Positions 11,908 to 25,600 of a stretch of 64,000 nucleotides of DNA are shown here, piece after piece. Both the position numbers and the translations under genes were made by a program. A model generated the notes under the pieces. It had not been told where the DNA came from. It saw only the letters and a program-made list of their open reading frames with translations, and did no database searches. The DNA comes from Lytechinus pictus (Eukaryota > Echinodermata > Echinoidea > Temnopleuroida > Toxopneustidae), in assembly GCF_037042905.1 (NCBI RefSeq), contig NC_087252.1, positions 24,261,401-24,325,400 on the forward strand. The letters are read 5' to 3'. Within the stretch, counting starts at the first letter, position 1; every line of letters starts with the position of its first letter.

Positions 11908-12101
11908 GGGCAATTCAGTGAAATCATCAACCTTTTTGTAAGTTCGACCCCCATTTAAGTTTTACTTCACTTCATGAACTGACCAAGTCATGGTCATTGA
12001 GAACATTACACACTGTCAAAAGAACCAGAAATCAGAGACAGAAAATTTCACAAAGGTCCCAGAAACATGGGGTCGGACGTACATATTTTATGGAATTGCC
12101 C
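11908..12101. mobile_element. MITE, GGGCAATTC family (copy 1)
   Basis: Starts GGGCAATTCAGTGAAAT and ends ATTTTATGGAATTGCCC. The interior (CATCAACCTTTTTGTA, TGGTCATTGAGAACAT) is shared with the copy at 15606-15792. Confidence 0.65.
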
Positions 12102-13633
12102 ATATTTAAATCATGTGTTAGGTGACTACATTCATTCATACATAAACAGTTGTATGAAGCACCTCCCGAGGGTGTTTCACAAAGAATTTCACAAAGATTA
12201 AGACTCATGGTTAAAGGTTAATGCACACACGGTGTCTAACACATAACGTCATAGACAACTATGCAATAGTGCGCTTTCAACAAGCATGATCTGACGAGGG
12301 AATTCCTGATCTGACCAATGGGATGATGTTATATGCTATATGCAAATGGGAATTCCATTGTGATTTTTATCCCACTTAACTCTTTGTGAAAACACAATTT
12401 CTGAAAGGGGTAGATCACTTCTAGAAATGTCACTGAACTCAAATTGACAAGACTCGACTGTATGTACCTCAAAAAAGATAAAACCGACATGCATTTTCAG
12501 TCACTTTGACACTCTTTTGAGCCAAAAATTCATTGACCCTCTGAACACAATTTGACTTCAAGAAACTACACATATTTCATAGTCCTTCATGCCTGGGCTG
12601 TAATAGCCAAATAAAAGTACCTATCTTTAAGTTACAAGATGAAGAAATAAAATTTTAAAAAATGAACTAAATTAACATTGATTTAACGTCAAAGAATATC
12701 AGAACTACATGAAAAAAATACAAATAAACTGTTAAAATTAACTCAGTCCAAATTCATTTCCATCATGATAAAATAATCTTCAAAAAGGTAAGTGAAACAA
12801 TTATTTTCTTCCTTAACAAATAAGTACTTTTATATTTTTCATTCATCTTTCCTCTTTTTACATTATTGATTTTAAAAAAATTCACAATCTCAAGGACGCC
12901 CCGAATATTCATGAATGCCAAAAGTCTTGAAAATTATAACACATAATCGTACAATATAAACATTATTTACAGGAAAGAAAGCATTAAAACAGATAAAAAT
13001 ATTTAACTAGTAATAAATGGTGGCCGGTCACAAACATGATTTGATTATATAGTTCACCCATTTTGGCATCATTAGAACAATTTACATCCTAAAATAACAC
13101 AAGTCATCAAAACCGTTTGATGATTTGCCAAGTATTTTTCTTGAAGCTATTTTTTTTATGTTTCGGGAAATATTTCATGAAAGTTGCCAGTTCTTGCAAA
13201 AATGTCAATATCTGGCAATTACCACAGTAACAGCCAGTCAAGACTTGGGAGAGTTTTAAGATCTAGCAACATGTCGGATGACAAGGAAACCGTCTCCAGG
13301 TCAATGTGAGGAAATATTACTTTCTGGAGCAAGACAAAACTGTTGTAAAGCCGTCTACTTTGCAGCAGGGGAAGCTTCCGACAATCCAACATCGATGTAA
13401 CCCAGCTTGATCAGCTGTAGTCATTTAACAATGTCCAGTGGTGAGTATAAGTCTTTAGTTTTATAAACCTGATGGCCTTTGAAGATGTTGCAACATGGGG
13501 GTGAAGACAGAATAGTTTTGATATTCTTCCATGTAGAATCTTCAACACCGTTGGGGTTTGGTAGGGAAGCTATTCAGCTATTTTGGCCATCAAAGTTTGT
13601 CTGATTATTTTCATTTTCTTTCTTTTAGTCTCC

Positions 13634-16600
13634 TCACTTTTTCTTTGGTGGTGCTCTGAAAGACAAAACATACAAGAAAGGGATATTAGATGAAATCAAT
13701 CATATTTTGTCTATTCATACAGAAAGAGAACATCTTATAAAGCATCAGATGGGCGTTTTATAAAGCTTTAAGGCCCTGCCACATCGTCCCGTGCAAGCCT
13801 TGCGGGTAACTATTTTTGCTACCCGTAGGTCGCCCACATTGACAGTATCTTGCAAGTATCTCACACGCAGTTGCCCGCAGAAGCGTACGCAAGCCTAATT
13901 TGCACGCAGAAAAGTTTTTAGCATGCTCAAAACTTGGTTGCGGGCGACTTGCAGGAAATCACCCGCAAGGCTTGCACGGAACGATGTGACAGGGCCTTCA
14001 CTACACACTGCCTGGAACATATTCTCAGGTGCTATGTCAGCTACATAGGGATATATCACTTAGCTCAAGAAAGGTTCACCAGTCATATGCAAATTCAAAC
14101 AGCTTTATGAAGCTCCCACCTGAGCGGTCAACCTTTATACAAAGTAAGTGATCCAGTAGCACAAAATTCATAATCTTTTAGAAGAAAAGAAAACTTTGTT
14201 GTGGTTCTGATATAATTATTCTAAGACCATATTGAAAGTAAATGAACTCAAATATGTAAAAATTTTGCATACATGTTATTAGTTTTCTCTTGAAAATGAA
14301 TATGTACCAATTTAAATTTGCATGTAAACATGCATTTACAAATCGACTAAGTTTTTAATCTTAGAGCATTTTCTCTTCACAGATACAAGTCAACCCGGTA
14401 ACTTCATTCCACAGCTTACCTGTATACTCCAACGACGACAGCGTGGTCTCTCTCGTAGGGTTCAAGGGTCAACTGCTCCTGGGGCTTGAGTTTCTCCGCT
14501 TGAAGTTTCTTGACCTCTCCAGCAAACACGGCTTCAGGTTGGGCCGTGGAATCGATGCAGTTGGCCTGATGGACGAAAACAAATACAACAGAATCTGTGT
14601 AAGTCAAATCCCTAGAGACCATAGAAATCTTATTGACTCAATTCAACGTAATAATAATAATAAATGTGATTTGTAATGCGCCAAATCCACTCTGCAGAGT
14701 AAAAGAAAGAGAGAGATCCACTCTTGCAGAAAAGAAATCCACTCTTGCAGTAAAAGAAAGAGAGAGACAAATACAAACATAAATTAAGGATCAATTAAGA
14801 ATAGGAAGCATTGAACAGATGCGTCTTAAGGTAGCGTTTGAATGTTTCAATGGAAGTGCAGTCACGGATAACCAGGGGAAGATCATTCCAGAGAACAGGG
14901 CCGGCGTGAGCAAAAGCCCGAACCCCCATGTTTAACGGATATGGGAATAACTAGGGAACCTGACAGGAGTGTATTTGTTGATTAGATTAATATTGTACTG
15001 TGGAGCAGAGCCGTTAATTGCATGTAATACAAGGAGAAGGATTTTAAAGATGATGCGATCGTTGACCTTTAACCAATGTACAGATTTTAGAATGGGCGTG
15101 ACATGAACATGTTTTTTTGAGAGGGTGACTATGCATGCTGTAAAGTAACATGCTTTGCATATCCAGTACCCTGTCGGGCAAAGAGTTGGGATTGAGCCAA
15201 AGCTATGGAAAGCCAACAATCCCAACAGCTGAAATGCGGATGTCTGACCAAATTGTTCTCTATATATTGATGTATATTCACGCATGCGCCAAAGTCTGGA
15301 CAATTCAATGTCCTCCCTCTTTGTTTACAATGGGGCAATGTGCAAATTTCATGCAGGAAAAAAACATGAAATTACTGGCTTTCCATAGTCGAGGTTGATC
15401 GCAATCACAGCTCTCTGAAAGATGGGGGACTGGGCTAATGAATTGCATTGGCCAAGGTGATTATTTGACTCAAGGAAGGTCGACTTAACGCGATCATTTC
15501 CCTTTGTTCTAATTTTGGTTCTTCAAAATGGGCTAAACATTAGGCTTATAGTGTAAAAATACCATCCCAAAAGTTTCAAAGTATTATATCTACAGGAACT
15601 ATTTTGGGCAATTCCATAAAATGATCAACCTTTTTGTACATCCGACCCCCATTTTTGTCACTTCACTTCATAAACTGAATAAGTCATGGTCAATTAGAGA
15701 ACATGACAGACTGTCAAAAGAACAAGATATCAGAGACAAATGTCAAGGTCCCACATATAGGGGGTCAGAGTACATATTTCATGGAATTGCCCCTTTCAAA
15801 TTTTGGAGATGTACATCAAAGTTTGAAAATAATTGGGGGTTGGTTTCAATGACTATGTGCATACAGCAATCTTTGCACCACAACACATAAACTCTTCATG
15901 AACACAGCATGACCAACCTACAGTGTGTACAAGGTACACTGAATGTACATACAGTGCAGCTAATGATAGTGTGTGCATTGGAGATACAGCAGAAGGCAGT
16001 CAACACAGCCAACAGACTTTTTGAATCAAATTGGAGAAAACTGGTCATAAGCTGAACCCATCTTACAGACGGTTCTCAGAATCAGGCTACTTGTATCTAA
16101 ACTAGAGTTTTTCATCCTATATTGTGGTCTGTTTTAAGGTTTTTGAGGACAAATACAGTCACTCATACACATGTTTCATCTCAGTTTGAGAATTTTTTAT
16201 ATCAGCTGCTCACAAAGTAAAACGATCCCTTTAAGCAGACTCTCTTGTACACAGGAAACATGTATTTCTCGCAACAGTAAGAACACAAATATAAGCTATG
16301 CGTCTCATACATCTATCTAGTATTTCTTGAAGGTAAAACACAATACTTTAACTAAAATTTGAGGAAAAAAATTAACTTGATGATAAAGGGCACTAGCGCA
16401 CCAAGTGGGAATCAAACCCTGATCACCCGAATCCAAAACGCCCGAATTACCGACCCAAACTTTCAAACCTCTGTTACAACAGGGTTCCCAACTTTTCAAG
16501 AAAACAAAATTCCCTGATTTTTCCCTGATGAAGTTTAAAAAGTCCCTGATAATTATTTAAACCCATTCCCAGTTTCGCATGTTTTCTAAGTTGTTGCAGT

Positions 16601-19600
16601 GAATTACATGTATTTCAGTATAAAAACAATAATGTAAAACTAATTAGTACCACCATAACCAGTAATTCAATGGATGTTGTTCTGATATGCAGCAAAATAT
16701 AACAGAGTCTGACTGACTACAGTGCTTTCAACTTTTGGGCCGATCAAAATTCCCTGATTTTCCCCTCATTTGAGGCATTTTCCCCTGATATGAGGCATTT
16801 TTAAAAACAAAATCCCTGATTTTTCCCTGACTGGAAAAAAGAAAAATAATTTCCGACTTTCCTGATGGGCTCGGAACTCTTTAACTACCCCAAGTGAACA
16901 CTTGCAAAAGCAATTTAGTACAAAAAATTAGAAGGCACTGAAAATCATAATTTTCACTGATTAGTTTGCAATAAAAAACGAACCTTAATTGAGATGACAA
17001 AGTGGCCTTCATTCTTGAGGAAGTTATGGGCGTTGATGGCGACTATCCTGGCTTGGTCTGGCTGTGCGACGTCAGCAAATACACAGTCTACCATACCTAC
17101 AAAATAAAATAAATATGTAAGCATACTGTTAAAGATAATTGAAAAAAGTTGCAGTCAATACTGATTTCCCAAAAAAGTCTGTAAGACCAAGATTAAATTA
17201 AATGTCTGAAAAGTCCTTTCCTAAAATGCTCCGCTGACTGACCAACAAATAAAAGATTAACAGTAATCTATCAAATACATATCTTAAAATTTGGCATTGC
17301 TTGGAGTCCTTATTTAAGATGAAACTCCAAACTATAACACCATCTAAATAATCATGAAAGTAGCTATCATCTTACAGTGCACTCATTAACCAAGTCATGA
17401 AAGACAGTCATAATAATTTTGATGGTCGACCTGCTGGAGGTATGGTGGAAAAAGAATAGATATTCACCGAGTCACCAGATTTTTAATTGATATATACGTA
17501 CCGACCAACATTCGGTATTTGTGTGGATGTCTCGCGTCTTCAATAATTGGAATGATGTTAGTTCGTTTCTTTGCTACGTTCATGAGATCACGCCCTGATC
17601 GATGTGAGAATTCTACTGCATAAACTAACCCCTCCTGAAATGAACAAAGAGTATGTTACAATTAACATCACGACTAACATATTTATTACAATTATACTTT
17701 TAAATTATGAGCAGATACAATTTACAACCACCAACATTATAATCATTGTTCTCATCATCATAATCATCATGGTCGTCGTCATCATCATCATCATAATCAT
17801 CATCACCACCACCACTACCACCATCAACCTCATCTTCATCTTCATCATAATCATCACCACCACTCTCATCATCACCATCATCATCATCACCATCATCATC
17901 ATCCTCACCAACACAGAAAACATTCATGACCACTACAAACACCACAATCACCACCACCACCGCCAGTCCTCCTTACCGGTCCAACCAGATCTGAGACATG
18001 AGACACCGTCGTCCCTGATGCAGCACCGAGGTACAGAACCTTGCTTCCGGGTTTCATGTGTATGTGATCCACGCCACCCAAGATGGCTGCCGCTAGCTTC
18101 GATCGAAAAGGGTTCCAGGCTCTGTACTCCAACTTCTTCTCTCCCTCCTATTAAAGGTAAATGAAAGTAGTTGCAGTGAACACCAATTTCATGAAAAAGT
18201 CTGTGAAGCCAAGGTTTCATTCTCTTAACATCATCCTAGATCTAGATCGGGTACATACATTCTTTGTGAATTCAAGAAATCTAAGCTGACGATTGGCAAC
18301 ACAGACAAGCTCATGTGGGACAGTGTATTATTATTGCTTGGAATAAGACCCAGCATCTGGCTTGAACGTCTTGTTTATTTTGCCAATTTCTTAACATTTA
18401 CACAATTTCCTCTAGAGTCCTTAGGCATTATACAGACACTTGGATGGCCACTTTTTTGGATTCTGTACGAACTCATTTAAAATTGTTGCCACAACTATTA
18501 TTCATAAGTCAGGATAAAAAATTCTAAACAGATTAAAGCAATATGGAGTTGGATGCACAGGAATTTCGAAGGCTATATTCCTAGTGACATAGGCCCCATT
18601 TACACATGGTCCGTTTTAATCGAGTCGGCCTCACACGGCGTCAAGCCGCCTAAAAAAAATATGAAAGTGTGTTTACACATAGCAGAAAGGTCGGTTTGAT
18701 GCCGCCTTGACAAACCCCTATTTACACATACGGTTCGGTGGCCAGCAGCAGGGCTACTTGAAAGCACGCGATACTGAGGTAATACAAAAGAGCTAGATCG
18801 ATGACGTATCCTATTGTGCAAGCCAATGATCACGTGACTCCCGAAAGCCAACCAAGTCAACTTTGTGTATACACATATGAGTATATGACCAAGGCGGCAT
18901 GAGGCCGGCCTCATGCTGCCTTCACTCGTACGTGTAAATGGGGTCAATATTATTATAAAAAAAAGAAACACTACTTTAACAAAAATATAATTTTCCTTCT
19001 GATTTATCCAGAAGCTCCAAGCATTTTTTTTTACATCATAACCCCAATAATGAAAGTGGGGGGGGGGGGGGGGGGTGTACATACCTCAATACTAATCCTC
19101 TTCTCTCCATAGACTGATTCCCCAGGCACCAAGTTCTTGGTGACCAATGCATCCTCCTTGCCTCTGGCAATAAACACACCTGAAACACAGAGAAGTGACT
19201 GGTAAAAGGAGTCTACAGCAGAACAATGATCTCTCCACAGCTCACTGTACTTTGAACTGCTTAGGTGGAGATCCATACAAATGAATATCAATACAGCTAA
19301 TCTCTATGGATAATCCCTTTTAATCCTTGCTTTGTGGTCATTGTCTGATATACACAAGCTTGGGACTACATGTAATCTATGACACTACCATCACAAAGTA
19401 CAAGGTTTGCATGTGGCATTTGAACTTAGGCAAGAATGAAACTTTTTAGGCAAAGCGTTATCTTCATGATATCTACACAAGAAAATCCATACTTTTTTAC
19501 AAAATACCTAGATATGAATATAAACAAATTCATGCATTAGTGCATGAGCAAAGGAATGATACATTCAATATTAGAAAGATAAAGATCAAATATTATTTAA

Positions 19601-22600
19601 CATCAATGATTCTGAAGAAACTTTACAAGTCAAGGAGTTTACAACTCACCATCTGCCTAAAAAAATAACACTAAGTTGTAGGTCTTTATACTCTTATTCT
19701 AAGAACTGACTTACCAACCAAACATGTGAATCTCTTTGAGGATGTACATAACACGGGTGTTACGGCTCAGACAATAAACAACGTTCTCAACAACTTGACT
19801 TCGGATCAAAGTGAAGAAATTGTTTTTGTTCATCATCGCCAATAACAAGGTCCCTTAAAATTCATGGTTCTTTCTTAAAACCTTTCATAATGAAAATATT
19901 AGATTCGAGAATGACTAACGTTTTTAAAGGGACCCTACACTCGCGAGAGTAGGTCAAAACTGGAGCTGAAATTGAGAGAAAACACGACAAGATCTAGTGA
20001 GTAAAATAATCGCTGCACTAATTGCTGATAAAGTTAAGCAATACTAAATAAATCATTATAATTTTTAAGAAAAAGCTTAAAAACTGCAGGCTAGTTTCAT
20101 GATATCAGCTACTGGAACCCTAGCCTATAATTTAGGCAGAGGTAGCCGCTATATCTCTGCTGCTACGCTAAAACCGGTGACGCGACATTTGTTCCCGCAA
20201 CAATTGCTCCTGGCTTTATTTCTTCTAAGATATAGGGTTAGATTTAGTGTCAGGTTTAGGATAGGGTAGTGTTACATTAAGGGTCATTCCATCTGGATTC
20301 ACCCAGTGGTTGCACCCGACCGTCTCAGAATTCGTTGTAAATTGGTACACATAAAATTCACCATGGCCCACGCACAAAACAAAAAAAATAGTCCAATTGG
20401 TCCGTCGGTTCTCGCGCTACGGCCTGCCCTTTTCTCCTTGTTTTGACAAAAATGGGCGTGACCCTCAACTTTCAATGGCCACTGCGTCGTAACGTGTTGA
20501 CCAATTTTCATGAAACAGGTACCATTTATTAGGAAATTCAGAGAGGAATCCAAAACATGCATCAAATAATGTATTGGAGCGATTTATTTATAAGGTCATG
20601 ACCTTTGACCTTTACTTTGACCCCCGGACAAATAATTTTTTTACTTGATTTTCGTGTATGTTAATTATTTGTATGATATTGACAAAATATGTTAAAACCA
20701 ATGATGATATTTTATGTCTTCACCTTTTAAAACTCTTCCAAAGATACCATGAAATTTCACTCTAGTCCCACATACTAATATTCATGTTAGTAAAAGTGTT
20801 TACCAGTTACATGATTTCTTCCAATCTTAAGTTACAGTATGCATGCACATGAAAATAAATTAAGCTCATCAGTTAACAAATGAAACATTAAACATTTATG
20901 CTCATGAATAGGTATCTGTTTAGGCATTTTGATGTTCAGCAATATATATCATATATATATATATATACTTGTTAGTAAAGTGTTTACTTTTATCATCAAA
21001 TTGTTGAGTATATGCCTATTTACTAACAAGAATATATATATATATATGACATATATTGCTGAACATCAAATTGCCTAAACAGATACCTATTCATGAGCAT
21101 AAATGTTTAATGTTTCATTTGTGAACTGATGAGCTTAATTTCTTTTCATGTGCATGCATACTGTAACTTAAGATTGGAAGAAATCATGTAAATGGTTAAC
21201 ACTTTACTAACATGAATATCAGTATGTAGGACTAGAGTGAAATTTCATGGTATCAGAGCTGCCAACATTGGGAAGATAGAATCCAGTAGATTTCGCGGAG
21301 GTATGGTTTTGTGAGGGAGCGGCGGAACGTTGTCCCACGGATGGGAGTTTTGGGGAGCAAAAACACATTAAGAAAAAAAAAAACATTTGATTTTTTAAAT
21401 AATTCATAAAAAACTGGATTCAACAAGAAAATACCTTTAATTGTCCAGAGGGGGAAGGGGCTGCAGTAGTGGTAAACATACATGGTAAATGAGCTTGCCT
21501 GGCCCTGCAAAGACTTATAAACTCTTTGTGGCCTGTTTAAAGTCTCTGAGGGATTCCTGTGAAAATTGTCACACAGTCCCATTCCGCTTGAAAATTATCT
21601 TTATATTTCGAAAAGTATTTTGTCGTCTTGGTCATGGATGACTCCATCTCCATGATCTCCATGGTCACTGACAATGCGATTGTAGTGTGGATGAATCAGG
21701 ACAGGGCATGCCTCGCACAGGCACAGCTCAGCCAGCGCCAGGCTAGCTCACTCCCGAAAGAGAAAATGTTCGAATCCGATCAACCCAAGTGAAAGTAGGG
21801 GAAAAAATCTCCACTTTGCTTCTGTTCTTCAGGATTGTCAATAAAATTATTCCTGAAAGTAATCCACTTGTTAATCCAATGATTGATCCACAGTTTCAGC
21901 TCGAATAAGGCGCACACAAGCTTACGAAAAACGCCTTGCAGTGCTCGTGGACTTCCCTTCTCCTGGCGCGCGCGTGGAGGCCAGGCAGCGCAGGGCTGGC
22001 CGCGCCGGGGAGCATCGGGGGAGCATGTGCATGGAGTGCCGCTGAAGTGTTTCCGTCGCACACATTGCAAAACCCGGAAATAAATGACTTGTTAGACTAG
22101 TTCACCAGTCGTTCAGTAAAATTATCTTCATTTACATTGGAAATCAATGTACGATTATACAAAAACTGGTAAAAGCTACTGGGTAAAATGAAAATGTGAT
22201 AAGGAGTTTCCACGTGGGTGTTAGGGAGTTGAACATGCTAGACTCGTAAAACAGTCGTTTGTATGAATTTTACAATTTAACAGCTAAAAATCCTGATTAT
22301 CCGGGAGATTTTGGCATGGGGTCGGGAGAACGGGAGATTGGATCGCAATCCAGTATTCTCCCGCAGGATCCGGGAGACTTGGAAGCTCTGTGGTATCTTT
22401 GGAAGAGTTTTAAAAGGTGAAGAAATAAAATATCATCATTGATTTTAACATATTTTGTCAATATCATACTAATAATTAACATACATGAAAATCAAGTTAA
22501 ATAATTATTTGTCCGGGGGTCAAACTCAAGGTCAAAGTAAAGGTCAAAGGTCACGACCTTATAAATTGCTCCAATACATTATTTGATGCATGTTTTGGAT

Positions 22601-25600
22601 TCCTCTCTAAATTTCCTAATAAATGGTACCTATTTCATGAAAATTGGTCAACACGTTACGACGCAGTGGCCATTGAAAGTTGAGGGTCACGCCCATTTTT
22701 GTCAAAACAAGGAGAAAAGGGCGGGCCGTAGCGCGAGAACCGACGGACCAATTGGACAATTTTTTTTTGTTTTGTGCGTGGGCCATGGTGAATTTTATGT
22801 GTACCAATTTACAACGAATTCCGAGAGGGTCGGGTGCAAAATTGCACATTCATTGGGTGAATTGGCATGGAATGACCCTTAAGGGTTTAAGTTAGTCATT
22901 CCAATTATGTGTGGAATTTCTAGGAGAGCAATTGTCGCCGGAGCAAACATCATGGGACCCTAAAACTAAGCAATACGTCTGATACAGCAACACTAATAAC
23001 AAAGGGTGCAAACATCTTGCTCTTCATGTTGTTTTCTCTTGCATTAAATCAGAGTCGCTGAACACTTGTAGCCCAACAGCAAAGATATAGCTAAAGCCTC
23101 GACCTAATACAGACTACTAGAACCTCTGAAAGTATTTATGCAAATAATTACACATTTCCAGTTTTATAAAGACAAATTACATTAGGAGAACAAGGAAATA
23201 AGAAAATACTTCCAACCCATAGTCCCATACCTTGAAGTCTGTGAGGTTCTATGACGACCCTAGCACCTCCTCGCATCCCACCGCGACCACCTGTAGTAAA
23301 AGAAATTCCATGGCCCAGAAATTACTTCCCCTTGCACTAAATGGTATCTTCAATAATTTTGCCAAAAAATATTACCAATAAAATATATTTCAAATCAAAT
23401 TTTATTCATTTTAAACAGCAAAAAACAACAACATATAACACAGTCATTTTAATGAAATACAACACAAATAATAATGGGAAAAAACATACAACAGAAAATG
23501 GAGCATATGGAGGGAGATAACAAAAGCAAAAAATATTATCACCTAAGTTATCCCCTTAATAATCAAAATATAAGCTCATAACAGGCGACCAGGAGTTCAA
23601 TACAATATTGTTAATAAAATATGCAGATTGAAAAGGTAACTAAACGATAGCAAGGTAATATTCTCCTGATTCATTCATGTAAAATATATATCATGAAATA
23701 ATAAGTTTGATAAAAAAATCTTCTCTTTTTCATGAAGTTGGACCTCCACAATAGGGAGTTTACGCTTCCACTACGAAATATGCCTTTGGGAGCATTGAGA
23801 ATGTATTGTCAAGTGCCCTTCATAACGAAACAGTCTTTGTCGAGAGTTATAGTGAATCAGAGCAGCAGATATGTCCATGACTCTCGACAAACAACATATT
23901 TGTAATTTTTTGTCAGCTCAGAAACTTTAGACAAAACCGCTGTTCTGGGCCCCATCTTACGAAGAGTAACTCTATGGAAATCCATCAGTGTCATAATTTT
24001 TTCTACAGGAAATTTGCACAATGTCCTTTGTAAACAAAGAGAAGCACAGTGAATTTCCAAGAAAACAATGAATGCATGAATATACATCATAGTTAGAAAA
24101 TATTTTGAACAAACATGCTTTAAAGATGTTGACGTTGCTGGCTTTCCATATTTGTGATTGATCGTATCAATCGCAACTCTTTGTAAGATGGGGTCCTGGT
24201 TCACCCATTTTCCTTCATTTGACTGGTATTTTCACTGCATTCGCTGTGTTCTAGAGCCCATCCCCTATGCAGTTGCAAAAACTACCTCCTGACCCAGATT
24301 GACCTACCTCTTCCTCCCCTACCCCGCGGGCCACCTCGCCCTCTTGGTCCACCTCGACCACCAAATCCTGAAAAGGTTATTAGAAAAGAAAAGAGAGAAA
24401 TCGGTTAGGATTTAGAAGTGGATGTAGTGAGTGAACAAGAAACAATGACAATAAGACAAGAGTTTTAAGACACAGCTTTGCGATAAATGACAATTGATTT
24501 TTGTGATTGAATGTACATTGTGTCCAATGTAATCAATCAGGAAATTTTGCTCTTTGCTGTTACCATATCCATTGATGTAATATATTTGTTTTAATGCATG
24601 AAAATGATAAATGAAAACAAAAATGTTTTTGCCAATTTGAGGAGCGGAAAATCAGATTTCCGGTAACTTTGACCTTCTGAAAGCTGTCTTCTTCTATATA
24701 GAATACACGAGTCTACATGTAGATCTGTACTGACCGCAGAGAAACGTTGTTCGTGCTAACAGAGGCCCTGTTACAATCACTATTAAATGTCACAACGATA
24801 CCTTATGTTACAACAGGTTATTTACATCTTAGATCAACTATTGACAGCACAATCCGAAAGATGTGACATAATGTGACTGGTCTTACTGTTGGCACTCTGT
24901 TAGGCTAACAATGTTTCTGTGTGGCCTGTACTGGACGTTAGTAGATGAGTTTAGGTTTTTCCAGGTAATTAACTACTAATGACCAAGCCTTATCCCTGAA
25001 GAGTCAACTTCTTTGTGGTGTCTATGCTACCAACACACGTCTCACCAAGATTGGAAGGCGTCATGATAGCACATGCTATTGCAATATCAAGGATGAGACT
25101 GTAACCCACCTTATAGGAGAATGCACCCTCTATACGGATGAAAGGAAAAGGTTCCTCACCAACCTTCCTCCCTACCTCCAACATGATCTTGCCATAACTC
25201 CTGTGTCACAAGTCGCAGCAGCTGTTACGAATGTTGTACTTCTTGGATTGGACACTAATGGAACTAGTATATCTGCTGCCTCAGCCCCCCAACTTCATTA
25301 CTACTCTCTTCATTTCTTGCATGAGCTTCATGTTAAACGTTCTCTGTTGGTGAACAACAACTAGACAGTCTGGTGATACACTTTATTCCAATCTCCTCCT
25401 GAGCCTTGCTCTTTTGTTTCTATATGTATTTATCAAACCACTTTTTCTGCGTATCCACTGGATCTCGCAGTTCTCCAGGACTGGAGGAAATCAACAGAAG
25501 AAGAAGAAGAAGACCAGATCTAGACTACATGTAAGTTCACACCTGGCTCAGGTTATTAACAATATTCTCAACAGGATACTTCAGTTCAAAGTGAAGAAAT

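Noticed and set aside
17604-18164. 186-residue frame over FBL exon 6 on the plus strand
   Set aside because: It is a shadow of the ATC repeat and of the antisense of FBL exon 6.
20299-22882. Matching 88- and 99-residue frames (SLNFLINGT..) in two places, suggesting a duplicated small gene
   Set aside because: They are the two arms of the TTAA fold-back element; the protein has no known motif and the frame follows from repeat identity.
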